DNA of 53,007 nucleotides from Streptomyces cyaneus (GCF_004028635.1 NZ_RQJW01000026.1:1-53007), one strand, 5' to 3'; numbered from the stretch's first letter, positions 1 through 9,125 are shown. Made by a program: numbers and translations. The notes: generated by a model not told the origin, from the letters alone.

Positions 1-190
1 CCTACCCGTCCCGTCCTTGAAGGGGCTCCGCCCCTTCGACCCCGCCAGGGGGCTCTGCCCCCTGGACCCCCGCTCCTCAAACGCCGGAGGGGCTGAGTTA
101 CTCAGCCCGTCCGGCGTTTGAGGACGAGGCCCCTTCAGGGCCGAAGCGGGGGTCTGGGGGCCGCAGGCCCCCAGGTACGGGACGGGTAGG
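1..190. repeat. Nested palindromic intergenic element
   Basis: Outer arms 1-14 and 177-190 are perfect 14-bp inverted repeats. Inside, 77-88 and 110-121 form a 12-bp inverted repeat enclosing a second one (90-98 with 100-108), giving an almost continuous 45-bp cruciform. A further hairpin of G/C runs lies at about 155-175. No gene is visible here. The structure suits a transcription terminator or a dispersed Streptomyces intergenic repeat; which one is inference. Confidence 0.7.
20..127. repeat. 108-bp dispersed repeat, left copy
   Basis: These 108 bases recur in direct orientation at 52900-53007 with four mismatches (positions 55, 80, 100 and 101 of this copy). The repeat holds the core palindrome of the 1-190 element. 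Similar GC-rich elements are common between Streptomyces genes, so two copies 53 kb apart may be coincidental. Confidence 0.85.
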
Positions 191-296
191 GGCGGCGGGG
201 GCGAGGAACCCGGGCCCTCACCCTCACAGCCCACCGTCACTCTCCCCACCAACCCGTCACCCGCGCGATCTTCGACCCCCCGGACGCACCCTTACG

Positions 297-1325
297 ATGG
301 GACGCATGACTGCTTCGTCTGGCCGCCGTGTTCTGCTCGCCGCCCCCCGTGGCTACTGCGCGGGTGTGGACCGCGCCGTGATCGCCGTCGAGAAAGCCCT
401 GGAGCAGTACGGCGCTCCGGTGTACGTCCGGCACGAGATCGTCCACAACAAGTACGTCGTGCAGACCCTGGAGAAGAAGGGCGCCGTCTTCGTCGAGCGG
501 ACGGAGGAGGTGCCGCCGGGCAACATCGTGATGTTCTCGGCGCACGGCGTCGCCCCCGTCGTCCACGAGGAGGCCGCGCGCGGCAAACTCGCCACCATCG
601 ACGCGACCTGCCCGCTGGTCACCAAGGTCCACAAGGAAGCCGTCCGCTTCGCCAACGAGGACTACGACATCCTCCTGATCGGGCACGAGGGCCACGAAGA
701 GGTCATCGGTACGTCCGGCGAGGCCCCCGACCACATCCAGCTCGTCGACGGCCCGGCCGACGTCGCCAAGGTCGAGGTCCGTGACCCGTCGAAGATCGTG
801 TGGCTGTCGCAGACCACCCTCTCCGTCGACGAGACCATGGAGACGGTCGACGCGCTGAAGGAGAAGTTCCCGCAGCTGATCTCCCCGCCCAGCGACGACA
901 TCTGCTACGCCACGCAGAACCGCCAGCTCGCGGTGAAGCAGATGGGCGCCGAGGCCGAGCTGGTGATCGTGGTCGGCTCCCGCAACTCCTCCAACTCCAA
1001 GCGGCTGGTCGAGGTCGCCAAGCTGGCCGGTTCGCGCGAGGCCTACCTCGTGGACTTCGCGAGTGAGATCGACGAGGCCTGGCTGGAGGGCGTGACGACG
1101 GTGGGTGTCACCTCCGGCGCCTCCGTCCCGGAGGTGCTCGTCGAGGAGGTCCTGGAGTGGCTCGCCCAGCGCGGCTACGGCGACGTCGAGCTCGTCAAGG
1201 CGGCCGAGGAGTCCATCACCTTCTCCCTGCCGAAGGAGCTGCGCCGCGATCTGCGCGAGGAGGCGGCGGCGCTGATCGCCGAGCGCACGAGGGCCGATGC
1301 CGGCTCCGGTGACTCCGGGGAGTGA
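297..1325 (+). CDS. ispH: 4-hydroxy-3-methylbut-2-enyl diphosphate reductase (IspH/LytB)
   Basis: This is the last enzyme of the MEP isoprenoid pathway. It reduces HMBPP to IPP and DMAPP in the cytosol using a [4Fe-4S] cluster. The 342-aa product has the three family cysteines: C21 in GYCAGV, C105 in DATCPLVTKVH and C203 in DDICYATQNRQ. The SxN-type substrate motif is visible in SRNSSNSKRL. Length and motifs fit the full family. ATG 297 is used; ATG 306 is possible because conservation starts only around residue 10. The gene is followed after 29 bp by ppgK on the same strand, so the two may be cotranscribed. Confidence 0.97.
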   Translation: MGRMTASSGRRVLLAAPRGYCAGVDRAVIAVEKALEQYGAPVYVRHEIVHNKYVVQTLEKKGAVFVERTEEVPPGNIVMFSAHGVAPVVHEEAARGKLATIDATCPLVTKVHKEAVRFANEDYDILLIGHEGHEEVIGTSGEAPDHIQLVDGPADVAKVEVRDPSKIVWLSQTTLSVDETMETVDALKEKFPQLISPPSDDICYATQNRQLAVKQMGAEAELVIVVGSRNSSNSKRLVEVAKLAGSREAYLVDFASEIDEAWLEGVTTVGVTSGASVPEVLVEEVLEWLAQRGYGDVELVKAAEESITFSLPKELRRDLREEAAALIAERTRADAGSGDSGE

Positions 1326-1354
1326 CTGTCAGTCCGCCGTCGTAACGTAGGGCC

Positions 1355-2104
1355 ATGCAGATCTTCGGCTTGGACATCGGTGGATCCGGGATCAAGGGTG
1401 CCCCGGTGGACCTCGACAGGGGCGATCTCGCTCAGGAGCGCTTCAAGGTGCTCACTCCGCACCCGGCCACGCCCGACGGGGTGGCCGACGGTGTGAAGCA
1501 GGTCGTCGAGCACTACGGCTGGACGGGGCCGGTCGGGCTGACGTTCCCCGGCGTGGTCACCGACGGCTCCACGATCCGTACGGCGGCCAACGTCGACAGA
1601 AGCTGGATCGACACGGACGCACGCGCGTTGTTCAGCGAGCGCCTCGGCGGCCTGCCGGTGACGGTGGTCAACGACGCGGACGCGGCCGGCGTGGCCGAGA
1701 TGCACTTCGGCGCGGGCCGCGACCGCCGGGGCACCGTGATCCTCCTCACCTTCGGCACGGGCATCGGCAGCGCGCTGTTCATCGACGGAGCCCTGGTCCC
1801 CAACACCGAGCTGGGCCACCTCGAACTCCACGGCCACGACGCCGAGAAGCGCGCCTCCAGCAAGGCCAAGGAGGACGAGGACCTGTCGTGGGAGCACTGG
1901 GCGCACCGCGTCCAGAAGTACCTCGCCCATGTCGAGATGCTGTTCTCCCCGGAGCTGTTCATCGTCGGCGGCGGGGTGAGCAGGAAGTCCCAGAAGTTCC
2001 TGCACTACATCGAGGGCATCAAGGCGGAGATCGTCCCGGCGCAGCTGCAGAACAACGCGGGGATCGTGGGGGCGGCGATGCGGGCGGCGGAGAAGGACGG
2101 CTGA
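1355..2104 (+). CDS. ppgK: Polyphosphate glucokinase (PpgK), ROK family
   Basis: The enzyme phosphorylates glucose with inorganic polyphosphate (or ATP) to glucose 6-phosphate in the cytosol. The 249-aa protein opens with the ROK/actin-fold phosphate loop FGLDIGGSGIKG. It carries the catalytic-aspartate segment VVNDADAAG and a second phosphate motif LTFGTGIGSALF, followed by NTELGHLELHG. The short length and the lack of the ROK zinc cluster are typical of PpgK rather than of GlkA-type glucokinases. The start ATG at 1355 directly precedes the conserved beta strand, so an alternative start is unlikely. Confidence 0.95.
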   Translation: MQIFGLDIGGSGIKGAPVDLDRGDLAQERFKVLTPHPATPDGVADGVKQVVEHYGWTGPVGLTFPGVVTDGSTIRTAANVDRSWIDTDARALFSERLGGLPVTVVNDADAAGVAEMHFGAGRDRRGTVILLTFGTGIGSALFIDGALVPNTELGHLELHGHDAEKRASSKAKEDEDLSWEHWAHRVQKYLAHVEMLFSPELFIVGGGVSRKSQKFLHYIEGIKAEIVPAQLQNNAGIVGAAMRAAEKDG

Positions 2105-2155
2105 GGGGCAGCTGAAGGTCAGCTCAAGGACTGCTGTACGACAGCCGGGCGACGC

Positions 2156-3040
2156 TCACACCGACCGGCGGCGGGCCGCTGCCCTGCGCACCATCAGGCG
2201 GACCCTTCGTACGGTCACGATGAGACCGGCGATCAGCGTCCCCCCGTACAGCCACCCGGCCTGAGTGGCGAGGGCGGTCACGATCCCCATCAGGTGACCG
2301 CCGAGCCCCCCGCCCTGGTCGGCCACCGGAACCAGCCCCACCGCGAAGGCGATCGGCACGACCACCGGCGCGGTCATCAGGTCGCCCCTGCGCACCCAGA
2401 CCGCCGTCAGCACGCACACCGGCAGGAACAGCACGCTGTACACCACGAGCGACGACCCGAACAGCAGCGCGTCGAGATAGCCGAGCAGGAACATCACGGC
2501 ACCGCAGAACAGGCCGCCGCCCAGGCCGGTGAGCCGGGGGTTGGGAAACCGGCGCACGGCCTGCGGCGCCGGGGACGGCCCGGGTCGCCGTACCGCCGCC
2601 GCCACCGGGGCCGTACCCGGGCGGCGCTGCGAGACGGGCCGGGTCGACCGGGCGGGCTGGGTCGGTGCGGTGGCTCGGGACGACCGGACGGGGCGGGAGG
2701 ACCTTGCCGCCGGGGCGGAACCGGATGGCCGGGACGCCCAGACGGACCGATCCGAACCCCTCACGCCACCAGCACCCCTCACACCACTGGCACCCCCTGG
2801 ACCGCCCCCACCGTCCCGACCGCCCCCACCTCGCGCGAACCCGCCCGCGCCGCGCCTCGTACGACCTTCGCCCCACTCCACACTGTCCCCGTCCGACGCG
2901 AACCCGCGCTCACCCCGCGCGTACCCGCCCCCGCCCCGCCCCGCACCACCCCCACCCCGTGCTGCCTGCGGCGGCAGCGGAGGCGGCGTACCGCGTCGCG
3001 AGTCATACCCGGCAGGTCGCGCCCTGTCTGGCTCCACCAC
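2156..3040 (-). CDS. Integral membrane protein, DUF6542-like, with disordered N-terminus
   Basis: The product is about 294 aa. Residues 1-165 are low-complexity Gly/Arg/Pro/Ser with no recognisable fold. The C-terminal 125 residues contain four hydrophobic segments (starting near GGGLFCGAVMFLLGY, VVYSVLFLPVCVLTAVW, VVPIAFAVGLVPV and WLYGGTLIAGLIV) and end in an Arg-rich tail. This layout and the position between ppgK and ychF match the DUF6542 family of Streptomyces, whose function is unknown. The GTG start at 3040 is uncertain because the N-terminus has no constraint; the true start may be further in. Confidence 0.7.
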   Translation of the reverse strand: MVEPDRARPAGYDSRRGTPPPLPPQAARGGGGAGRGGGGYARGERGFASDGDSVEWGEGRTRRGAGGFARGGGGRDGGGGPGGASGVRGAGGVRGSDRSVWASRPSGSAPAARSSRPVRSSRATAPTQPARSTRPVSQRRPGTAPVAAAVRRPGPSPAPQAVRRFPNPRLTGLGGGLFCGAVMFLLGYLDALLFGSSLVVYSVLFLPVCVLTAVWVRRGDLMTAPVVVPIAFAVGLVPVADQGGGLGGHLMGIVTALATQAGWLYGGTLIAGLIVTVRRVRLMVRRAAARRRSV

Positions 3041-3264
3041 ACCAACCTAGGTCGGTTTATGTGGTGAATCGGTCCTCAGACACGCCCTGGGGCCGACCTT
3101 GGCCAGGTGTTCGATACGACGGCCCTCGGCCGCCGGGGTCCGGTCCCGGTACGCCGTAGACTGGTGGATCGGCCCGTGCATCTGCGTCATCTGCATCGAA
3201 GATCGAAGAAGGACCGGGCCCCAGCCCAGCCCCTGAAGTCCTCTCACGTACGGGAAGTCGCAAC

Positions 3265-4353
<1,089 letters not shown>

Positions 4354-4397
4354 GCGGATGCAACAACACCGCGTCGCTGACGTGGCGAACAAGCAGG

Positions 4398-5600
4398 TCA
4401 GAAGGGGTCAGGTTCTTCGGAGCCCGACCCCTTCGCCGATCCGTAGGCCAGCGCGATGAGGGGGCCTGCGGCGAGCAGGGCCGCCAGGGTCGCGTAGCCG
4501 TAGGTGAGGGTGGTGAGCGTGGCTACTCCGGCGACTAGCAACGGGCCGCCCGCGTCGCCGAGTTCGCGGCCGAGTTCGGCGGAGCCCATGGTCTGGCCCA
4601 GGCGTTCCTGAGGGGTCGCGGAGGCCAGGGCGGCGAAGCCGAGGGGGGTGATCAGGCCGGTTCCGGCTCCGATCAGGGCGGCTGCGGACAGTACGCCGGT
4701 CAGGCCGGGCAGCATGGCGCAGGCCAGGCCGGTGGCGGTGAGCAGCAGACCGGCTGTGATGCCGGTGCGGGTGGTGAGACGGCCGTCGTCCAGTGCGCGT
4801 CCGGCCTTCGGCTGGACGATCGCGGCGCAGGCGGCGAGTACGGAGATGGCGGCGCCGGTGGCGACCGTGCCGAGTCCGGCCGCCCGGCCGGAGACGGGCA
4901 GGAAGCCCACGCCGACCGAGAGGGCCGCGGTCGCCGCGGCCAGCGCGCCGGTCGGGGCGAGGAAGGCAGGGTCGGCCAGCCGCCGGGCCAGGTCCAGCAC
5001 CGTCTGTCGGGCCTTCGGCAGCGGCGGGACGACGGGTACGGCGATGGCCGCCCAGGCCGCGACCGCCGCGCCCAGCACCGCCAGTACGGCGAACAGGAGC
5101 CGCAGGCCGCCCGCCCAGACCAGGACGCCGCCGAGCAGTGGGCCGAGGGTGTAGCCGATGGACTTGTAGAAGCCGTAACTGCCGAACGCGCGGCCGTGCT
5201 TGGCGGCCGGGTTGAGGCGGGCGACCAGCGCGGAGGCGGACGGGGAGAAGGCGGAGGCCGCTGCGCCCTGGCCGAGTCGGGCGGCCCACAGCCAGCCCGG
5301 GCTGTCCGCCACGACGTACAGCGCGGAGGCCGCGGCGAAGGCGATGAGCCCGCCGAGCAGCACCGGGCGGGCGCCGATCCGGTCGGCGAGGGTGCCGAAG
5401 ACCGGCTTGAGGACCACCTCGGCGCCGTCGTACAGGGCGAGCAGGCCGCCCAGCACCAGCAGGGAGGTGACCGCGTCCTCGGAGAAGCCGCCGAGGTTCG
5501 CGGCGATGCCGTGCGCGCCGAACGCCGTGGTGAACCCGGCGGCGTAAAGGGGCCACATCTGCCGGGCAGGCGCCGACTTCGCTGTCGTCGTCCCGCTCAT
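4398..5600 (-). CDS. MFS transporter (12-TM, drug or metal efflux type)
   Basis: The 400-aa product has about 12 hydrophobic helices. It carries the MFS loop 2-3 signature region KPVFGTLADRIGARPVLLGG and motif-C-like sequence GYTLGPLLGGVLVW, typical of drug/H+ antiporters. ATG 5600 was chosen because the hydrophobic core begins shortly after; the open frame upstream is only the shadow of chrB in another phase. The start overlaps the stop of the chrB-like gene (5597), so the two genes are translationally coupled. Together they suggest an efflux module. The substrate is not shown by the sequence; chromate would be a guess from the ChrB partner. Confidence 0.87.
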   Translation of the reverse strand: MSGTTTAKSAPARQMWPLYAAGFTTAFGAHGIAANLGGFSEDAVTSLLVLGGLLALYDGAEVVLKPVFGTLADRIGARPVLLGGLIAFAAASALYVVADSPGWLWAARLGQGAAASAFSPSASALVARLNPAAKHGRAFGSYGFYKSIGYTLGPLLGGVLVWAGGLRLLFAVLAVLGAAVAAWAAIAVPVVPPLPKARQTVLDLARRLADPAFLAPTGALAAATAALSVGVGFLPVSGRAAGLGTVATGAAISVLAACAAIVQPKAGRALDDGRLTTRTGITAGLLLTATGLACAMLPGLTGVLSAAALIGAGTGLITPLGFAALASATPQERLGQTMGSAELGRELGDAGGPLLVAGVATLTTLTYGYATLAALLAAGPLIALAYGSAKGSGSEEPDPF

Positions 5601-6166
5601 CGGTCGTGGCCCCCAGGTGTCTCGTGCAGGGCCCGGAAGACGCGTTCCGCGTAGTCCTCGCAGGCGGCGGTGCACTCCTTGAGCCGCTTGCCGGCCGTGG
5701 CGGCCTCCGGTGCGCCGAACACGTCGCGCGCGGTGAGATCGCGGTGCCAGCGCCGCAGCCGCTCCAGCGACTGCTCCTCTTCCTCCAGTTCGGCCAGGGT
5801 GAACTTGGCGATGCGGATCTCCTTCGCCAACTCCGCCTCGAACTTCCCGCAGTCGGCGAGGAACTCCGTCCAGTCCTCGGACCGCGCGGCGGTGAACATC
5901 GCCTGGAAGCGGGCCGCGTCCTCGGCACCGCGTCCGGACGCGGTGAGGGTCATGGCCTGTCCGCCGGCCTGCTCGGTCAGCGTGATCACCCGGGAGACGC
6001 CGTCCGCGAAGACCGGTACGTCCGGCACGGCCCACACGCCCTGCCCCAGGGAGAGTGCACCGATCCGGCGCAGCTCACGCCAGACGGCGACGCGGTGTCG
6101 GGAGGGTTCTGCGGGCACCTTGATCACGAGGACGAGCCAGCGAACGGGCGCTTCGTTGTTCGGCAC
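5597..6166 (-). CDS. ChrB-like protein (ChrB N-terminal domain family)
   Basis: The product is about 189 aa when started at GTG 6166 (PNNEAPVRWLVLVIKVPAEP follows). The segment RHRVAVWRELRRIGALSLGQGVWAVPD is characteristic of the N-terminal domain of chromate-resistance regulator ChrB. It is followed by a Glu-rich helical stretch (AELEEEEQSLERLRRW). Only the N-terminal ChrB domain is present; full ChrB proteins are longer. The gene is translationally coupled to the MFS transporter. No clear Shine-Dalgarno sequence precedes GTG 6166, so a leaderless or alternative start is possible. A role as sensor or regulator of the exporter is inferred from family and context. Confidence 0.75.
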   Translation of the reverse strand: MPNNEAPVRWLVLVIKVPAEPSRHRVAVWRELRRIGALSLGQGVWAVPDVPVFADGVSRVITLTEQAGGQAMTLTASGRGAEDAARFQAMFTAARSEDWTEFLADCGKFEAELAKEIRIAKFTLAELEEEEQSLERLRRWHRDLTARDVFGAPEAATAGKRLKECTAACEDYAERVFRALHETPGGHDR

Positions 6167-6188
6167 ATCGAGGAATGTAGCAGCGGTT

Positions 6189-6200
6189 ACATGTACATGT
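6189..6200. promoter_or_regulatory. Palindrome upstream of chrB-like/MFS operon (possible operator)
   Basis: The 12-bp perfect palindrome ACATGTACATGT lies 23 bp upstream of the chrB-like start, where a promoter or operator is expected. Whether a regulator binds it is inference from position and symmetry. Confidence 0.4.
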
Positions 6201-6401
6201 GTACGACTGACGAATGAGGGGGCCGCACACCGGATGGCGGTGACATCCGACGGGCATCGTCGTGCCCAGCGGTCTCGCCGATGAGTGGTGCTTACGGCCG
6301 CTGCCGCTGCCGCTGTCACCCGATCGGCTCACGCTGTGCTGTGCGGGCGTGGGTGATCCGGTCTCCTGGGCAGAGACAACATCCATCCAGGGAGGCCCCT
6401 G

Positions 6402-6617
6402 ATGTACGAGATGTGTCCCGCTCTCGACGCCCACGGCATAGCCGTGGTGTGGCACCTGAAGGCCAAACAGAGCGCGCAGGCCCTGTGCGGACAATTGCTC
6501 ACCGGACGCCTTGAACACACCGAACACTCCGACGCCGACACCGCGCAGGCGGAAACCGCACCCCACTGTCAGCCGTGCATGACCTCATTCGCCCAGCTGG
6601 TGGACCAGCGCGGCTAG
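6402..6617 (+). CDS. Small hypothetical protein with Cys residues
   Basis: The predicted product is 71 aa. A strong ribosome-binding site (GGGAGG, 6 bases before ATG 6402) supports translation. The C-terminal part has HCQPCMTSF, a CxxC-like pair, plus single cysteines at MCPALD and ALCGQL, which might bind metal or form disulfides. It has no signal peptide or membrane segment. I do not recognise the family. It stands alone between the ChrB/MFS operon and the gene-remnant region, and is followed closely by the end of a decayed gene on the opposite strand. Confidence 0.6.
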   Translation: MYEMCPALDAHGIAVVWHLKAKQSAQALCGQLLTGRLEHTEHSDADTAQAETAPHCQPCMTSFAQLVDQRG

Positions 6618-6629
6618 CAGCAGCCGCGC

Positions 6630-6770
6630 TCAGAACACGGTGTTGGCGTTCTCGGACGTGGGCGGGATGACCTCTCCTCGTCGGGCCAGAACTGGTGGCA
6701 GTGCAGGACGACGTGGTCGCCCTCGGCGAAGGCCCTCTTGAACTCGACGCGCTTGCCCGGGTACTCGGGC
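6630..6770 (-). pseudogene. Remnant of a SnoaL-like/NTF2-fold protein
   Basis: On the minus strand, one frame reads YPGKRVEFKRAFAEGDHVVL then HCHQFWPDEE, and a different frame reads VIPPTSENANTVF before a stop at 6630-6632. Both pieces are the kind of sequence seen at the C-terminal end of NTF2-like (SnoaL-type) proteins. They appear here joined with the middle missing and the frame shifted, and the upstream two thirds are absent. This is therefore a decayed, internally deleted gene. Assignment to the superfamily is from pattern memory. Confidence 0.55.
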
Positions 6771-6773
6771 GGC

Positions 6774-7031
6774 CCCGCCCCCGATCCCGACGCCACCTAT
6801 CTGCGCTTCCGTGACGCCGTGGAGAAGGACTTCACCCGCACCCGCCGGGTCGAGGACTACGCCCACTTCCTCGGCTACTCGGCCCGCACCCTCTCCAGAG
6901 CCGCCCTCGCCGCCGCCGGCCTCGGCGCCAAGGAGTTCATCGACCGTCGCGTCGTACTCGAAGCCAAACGCCTCCTGGCCCACAGCGACCAGACCGCCGC
7001 CCGCATCGCCGACCGTCTCGGCTCCGGCCAT
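6774..7031 (+). pseudogene. Truncated AraC-family regulator, HTH fragment
   Basis: The translation from about 6774 reads DATYLRFRDAVEKDF, then RRVEDYAHFLGYSARTLSRA, then AKEFIDRRVVLEAKRLLAHS and ARIADRLG. This is the first helix-turn-helix and linker of an AraC/XylS DNA-binding domain. The expected continuation (second HTH and tail, about 35 residues) is lost at about 7030. There the sequence switches abruptly to an AT-rich palindromic stretch. The effector-binding domain upstream is also missing and the SnoaL-like remnant takes its place. The fragment is bounded on both sides by rearrangement and is unlikely to function. Confidence 0.7.
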
Positions 7032-7036
7032 GTTGC

Positions 7037-7067
7037 TAACATTGGTGTTACTAACTTTTCTGTTAGT
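7037..7067. promoter_or_regulatory. AT-rich overlapping inverted repeats upstream of the ATPase gene
   Basis: TAACA-N4-TGTTA (7037-7050) overlaps ACTAAC-N6-GTTAGT (7050-7067), so the tetramer TAAC/GTTA occurs four times in alternating orientation. The stretch is strikingly AT-rich for this genome and sits between the truncated AraC fragment and the ATPase start at 7121. It may be the promoter/operator of the ATPase gene or part of a mobile cassette end. Confidence 0.5.
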
Positions 7068-7120
7068 GTCCGGCGCCGAACGAGCGTCTGAGGCGGCTGA
7101 GCGTCTGAAGGTCGGCAGTC

Positions 7121-8539
7121 ATGGTGGATTTCGTCGGTCGTCGGCAGGAGCTGGCGACGCTGGAGCGCGAGCTGCAGAAAGTCGCCGCGGGGGTCGGAGG
7201 AGAGCGGCCTGGGCGGTGCGTGATGCTGCGGGGGCGACGCCGGGTGGGCAAGTCGCGGCTGGTCGAGCGGTTCGTCGAGCGCTGCGGGGCGCCGTTCCTG
7301 TTCTACGCCGCCACCGGCGCGTCCCCTGGGGATGATCTGGCACGGCTGGCCCGGGACGCCCAGGCGTCGACTCTGCCGCTGGCACAGCTGGTGGCCGCCG
7401 CTCGACCGGAGAGCTGGGACGCCGCGTTCGATGTGCTGGCCGCGGCACTGCCCGCCGACCGGGCGAGTGTGCTGGTCATCGACGAGGTGCCGTACCTGAT
7501 GGATGCCGACGGCGCTTTCGAGGGGATGCTGCAGCGGGCATGGGACCGGGTGCTGGAGACCAAGCTCGTGCTGCTGGTCCTCATCGGCTCGGATCTGTCG
7601 ATGATGGAGGCGCTGAACAGCTACGGGCGGCCTTTTCACCAGCGCGGCCGGGAGATGGTGCTCGGGCCGCTGAACCCCGCCGAGGTCGGGCGGATGCTGG
7701 GACTGGAGCCGGCGGAAGCCTTCGACGCCGCGCTGGTCACCGGCGGACTGCCGCTGATCTGCGCGGACTGGCCGCGCGGCGCGGGGCTGTGGGACTTCCT
7801 TGCCGAGGCGTTGAATGATCCGGTCTCGGCGCTACTGGTGTCGGCCGAGCGCTCGCTGGCCGCGGAGTTCCCGCCGCAGGCTCAGGCACGTACGGTGCTG
7901 GCGGCGATCGGCAGCGGCGAGCGGACCTTCACCAACATCGCCCGCGCGGCCGGCGGGATCGGGGCCACGCCGCTGCAGCGAGCGCTGGAGCTGCTCACCG
8001 ACAAGCGGATCGTCGCCGCGGAGCTGCCCGTGTCGCTGCGTCCGTCGAAGGACCGCCGCTACCGGGTGACGGATCCTTACGTGCGGTTCTGGCTGCACCT
8101 TCTCGGTCCGTCCATGGGGGAGATCGAGCGGGGACGGGGCGATCTCGCCCTGGCGCGGATCCGGGAGAGCTGGACCAGCTGGCGCGGCCGGGCCGTCGAG
8201 CCGCTCGTCCGCGAGGCGCTCGCCCGGACACTGCCCGACGATCAGCTGCCTGCGGCCCCCGCGGTGGGCGGCTACTGGACCCGCACCAACGACATCGAGA
8301 TCGACATCGTCGGGGCGGACCGCGCCCCCGTCGCCAAGAAGCTGCTGTTCGTCGGCTCGATCAAGTGGCAGGAGCGATCCCCCTTCGACCGGCACGACCT
8401 GGCAGCCCTGCACCGCCACCGTTCCGCCCTCACTGCAGAACCCGTCCCGGTCGTGGCGGTCTCGCGCAGCGGCGTCGACTGTGCGGGACTCGACGCCGCC
8501 TACGGCCCCGGCGAACTGCTGGCCGCCTGGCCGCTGTGA
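7121..8539 (+). CDS. Archaeal-type AAA ATPase with DUF234-like nuclease-fold C-terminus
   Basis: The 472-aa protein starts with the phrase DFVGRRQELATLERELQ, typical of the archaeal ATPase family. It then shows Walker A RGRRRVGKSRLV (about residues 37-48) and Walker B VLVIDEVPYLM (about 116-126). A winged-helix-like middle follows (ERTFTNIARAAGGIGATPLQ). The C-terminal third resembles DUF234, with possible PD-(D/E)XK elements: EPLVREALA, then NDIEIDIVG, then GSIKWQ. The family is widespread in archaea and scattered in bacteria; its function is unknown. The gene has no partner in an operon. It adjoins an AraC fragment, and the upstream DNA differs in composition, which suggests acquisition by transfer. 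Confidence 0.83.
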   Translation: MVDFVGRRQELATLERELQKVAAGVGGERPGRCVMLRGRRRVGKSRLVERFVERCGAPFLFYAATGASPGDDLARLARDAQASTLPLAQLVAAARPESWDAAFDVLAAALPADRASVLVIDEVPYLMDADGAFEGMLQRAWDRVLETKLVLLVLIGSDLSMMEALNSYGRPFHQRGREMVLGPLNPAEVGRMLGLEPAEAFDAALVTGGLPLICADWPRGAGLWDFLAEALNDPVSALLVSAERSLAAEFPPQAQARTVLAAIGSGERTFTNIARAAGGIGATPLQRALELLTDKRIVAAELPVSLRPSKDRRYRVTDPYVRFWLHLLGPSMGEIERGRGDLALARIRESWTSWRGRAVEPLVREALARTLPDDQLPAAPAVGGYWTRTNDIEIDIVGADRAPVAKKLLFVGSIKWQERSPFDRHDLAALHRHRSALTAEPVPVVAVSRSGVDCAGLDAAYGPGELLAAWPL

Positions 8540-8610
8540 GGGGGCGAGCTCAACAGAGCCCGACCCCCTCCGCGTTCCCGAGCTGGATCGGTGCTGCCGA
8601 CTTCTCTGAA

Positions 8611-8644
8611 GACGCTCAGCCGGGAAAGACGCTCAGCCGGGAAA
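8611..8644. repeat. 17-bp tandem duplication over the actVI-ORFA stop codon
   Basis: The 17-mer gacgctcagccgggaaa occurs twice without a gap (8611-8627 and 8628-8644). The second copy contains the stop codon of actVI-ORFA (complement of 8633-8635), so the duplication leaves the protein intact. Confidence 0.85.
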
Positions 8645-9073
8645 GACGTGGTCGTGGGTGACATGGCGGGACCGCAGCAGCAGCTCGCCGTCCTCGCCCC
8701 GGACCAGGACGTCGTGCACGACGCAACTCGGGCCGAACTCGGGCTCCTTGACGTCGGCGTGGACGGTGAGGACCAGGCAGTAGCTCGTCGCCGTGATCGA
8801 GCCGTCGGCCGCCTCGCTCAGCGCCACGTGGTTGAACCAGTGCCGGCGCTGGATCTTGCTCGCGTCGAACTTGCGGTGGAAGTCCTCCAGGACGGCGGTG
8901 ATCCCGGCACGGGTGCGGGCGGCCGGCAGCGACGGGGAGTGCTTGAACTCGCCGTCCTCGGTGAAGGTCGCGGCGTAGCCGGCGAAGTCACGGCCGTCCA
9001 GCTTCTGCATCTGGTGGCCGTAGAACGACAGGACCTCGGCATACAGGCCGGTGGGAAGCGCGGTGATGGTCAT
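8633..9073 (-). CDS. actVI-ORFA: ActVI-ORFA homologue, SnoaL/NTF2-like protein
   Basis: The 146-aa NTF2-like protein matches, as I recall it, ActVI-ORFA of the actinorhodin cluster. Typical pieces are LYAEVLSFYGHQMQKLDGRD, FAGYAATFTEDGEF and RRHWFNHVAL. It is thought to assist pyran-ring tailoring; no catalytic role is proven from the sequence. ATG 9073 was chosen because conservation starts there and because the SARP box lies just upstream. There is no Shine-Dalgarno sequence, which suggests a leaderless or very short-leader transcript. It is divergent from actVI-ORF1 and shares the 73-bp regulatory gap with it. Confidence 0.9.
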   Translation of the reverse strand: MTITALPTGLYAEVLSFYGHQMQKLDGRDFAGYAATFTEDGEFKHSPSLPAARTRAGITAVLEDFHRKFDASKIQRRHWFNHVALSEAADGSITATSYCLVLTVHADVKEPEFGPSCVVHDVLVRGEDGELLLRSRHVTHDHVFPG

Positions 9074-9096
9074 GCGGCCACGGTCGCCCCGTGGCC

Positions 9097-9125
9097 TCGA
9101 AGCCCGCTCGAGCCGGGTTCGAGCA
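9097..9125. promoter_or_regulatory. SARP (ActII-ORF4) binding box, actVI-ORFA/actVI-ORF1
   Basis: Three heptamers TCGAAGC (9097), TCGAGCC (9108) and TCGAGCA (9119) repeat at exactly 11-bp spacing. Read on the other strand the same stretch gives TCGAACC, TCGAGCG and TCGAGGC, also at 11 bp, so it can serve both divergent genes. Such repeats are the known recognition pattern of ActII-ORF4, and the actVI intergenic region is a known target. Confidence 0.85.

Noticed and set aside
4398..6035. 545-codon version of the MFS protein
   Set aside because: The first 145 codons are chrB read in another phase; the membrane protein starts at ATG 5600.
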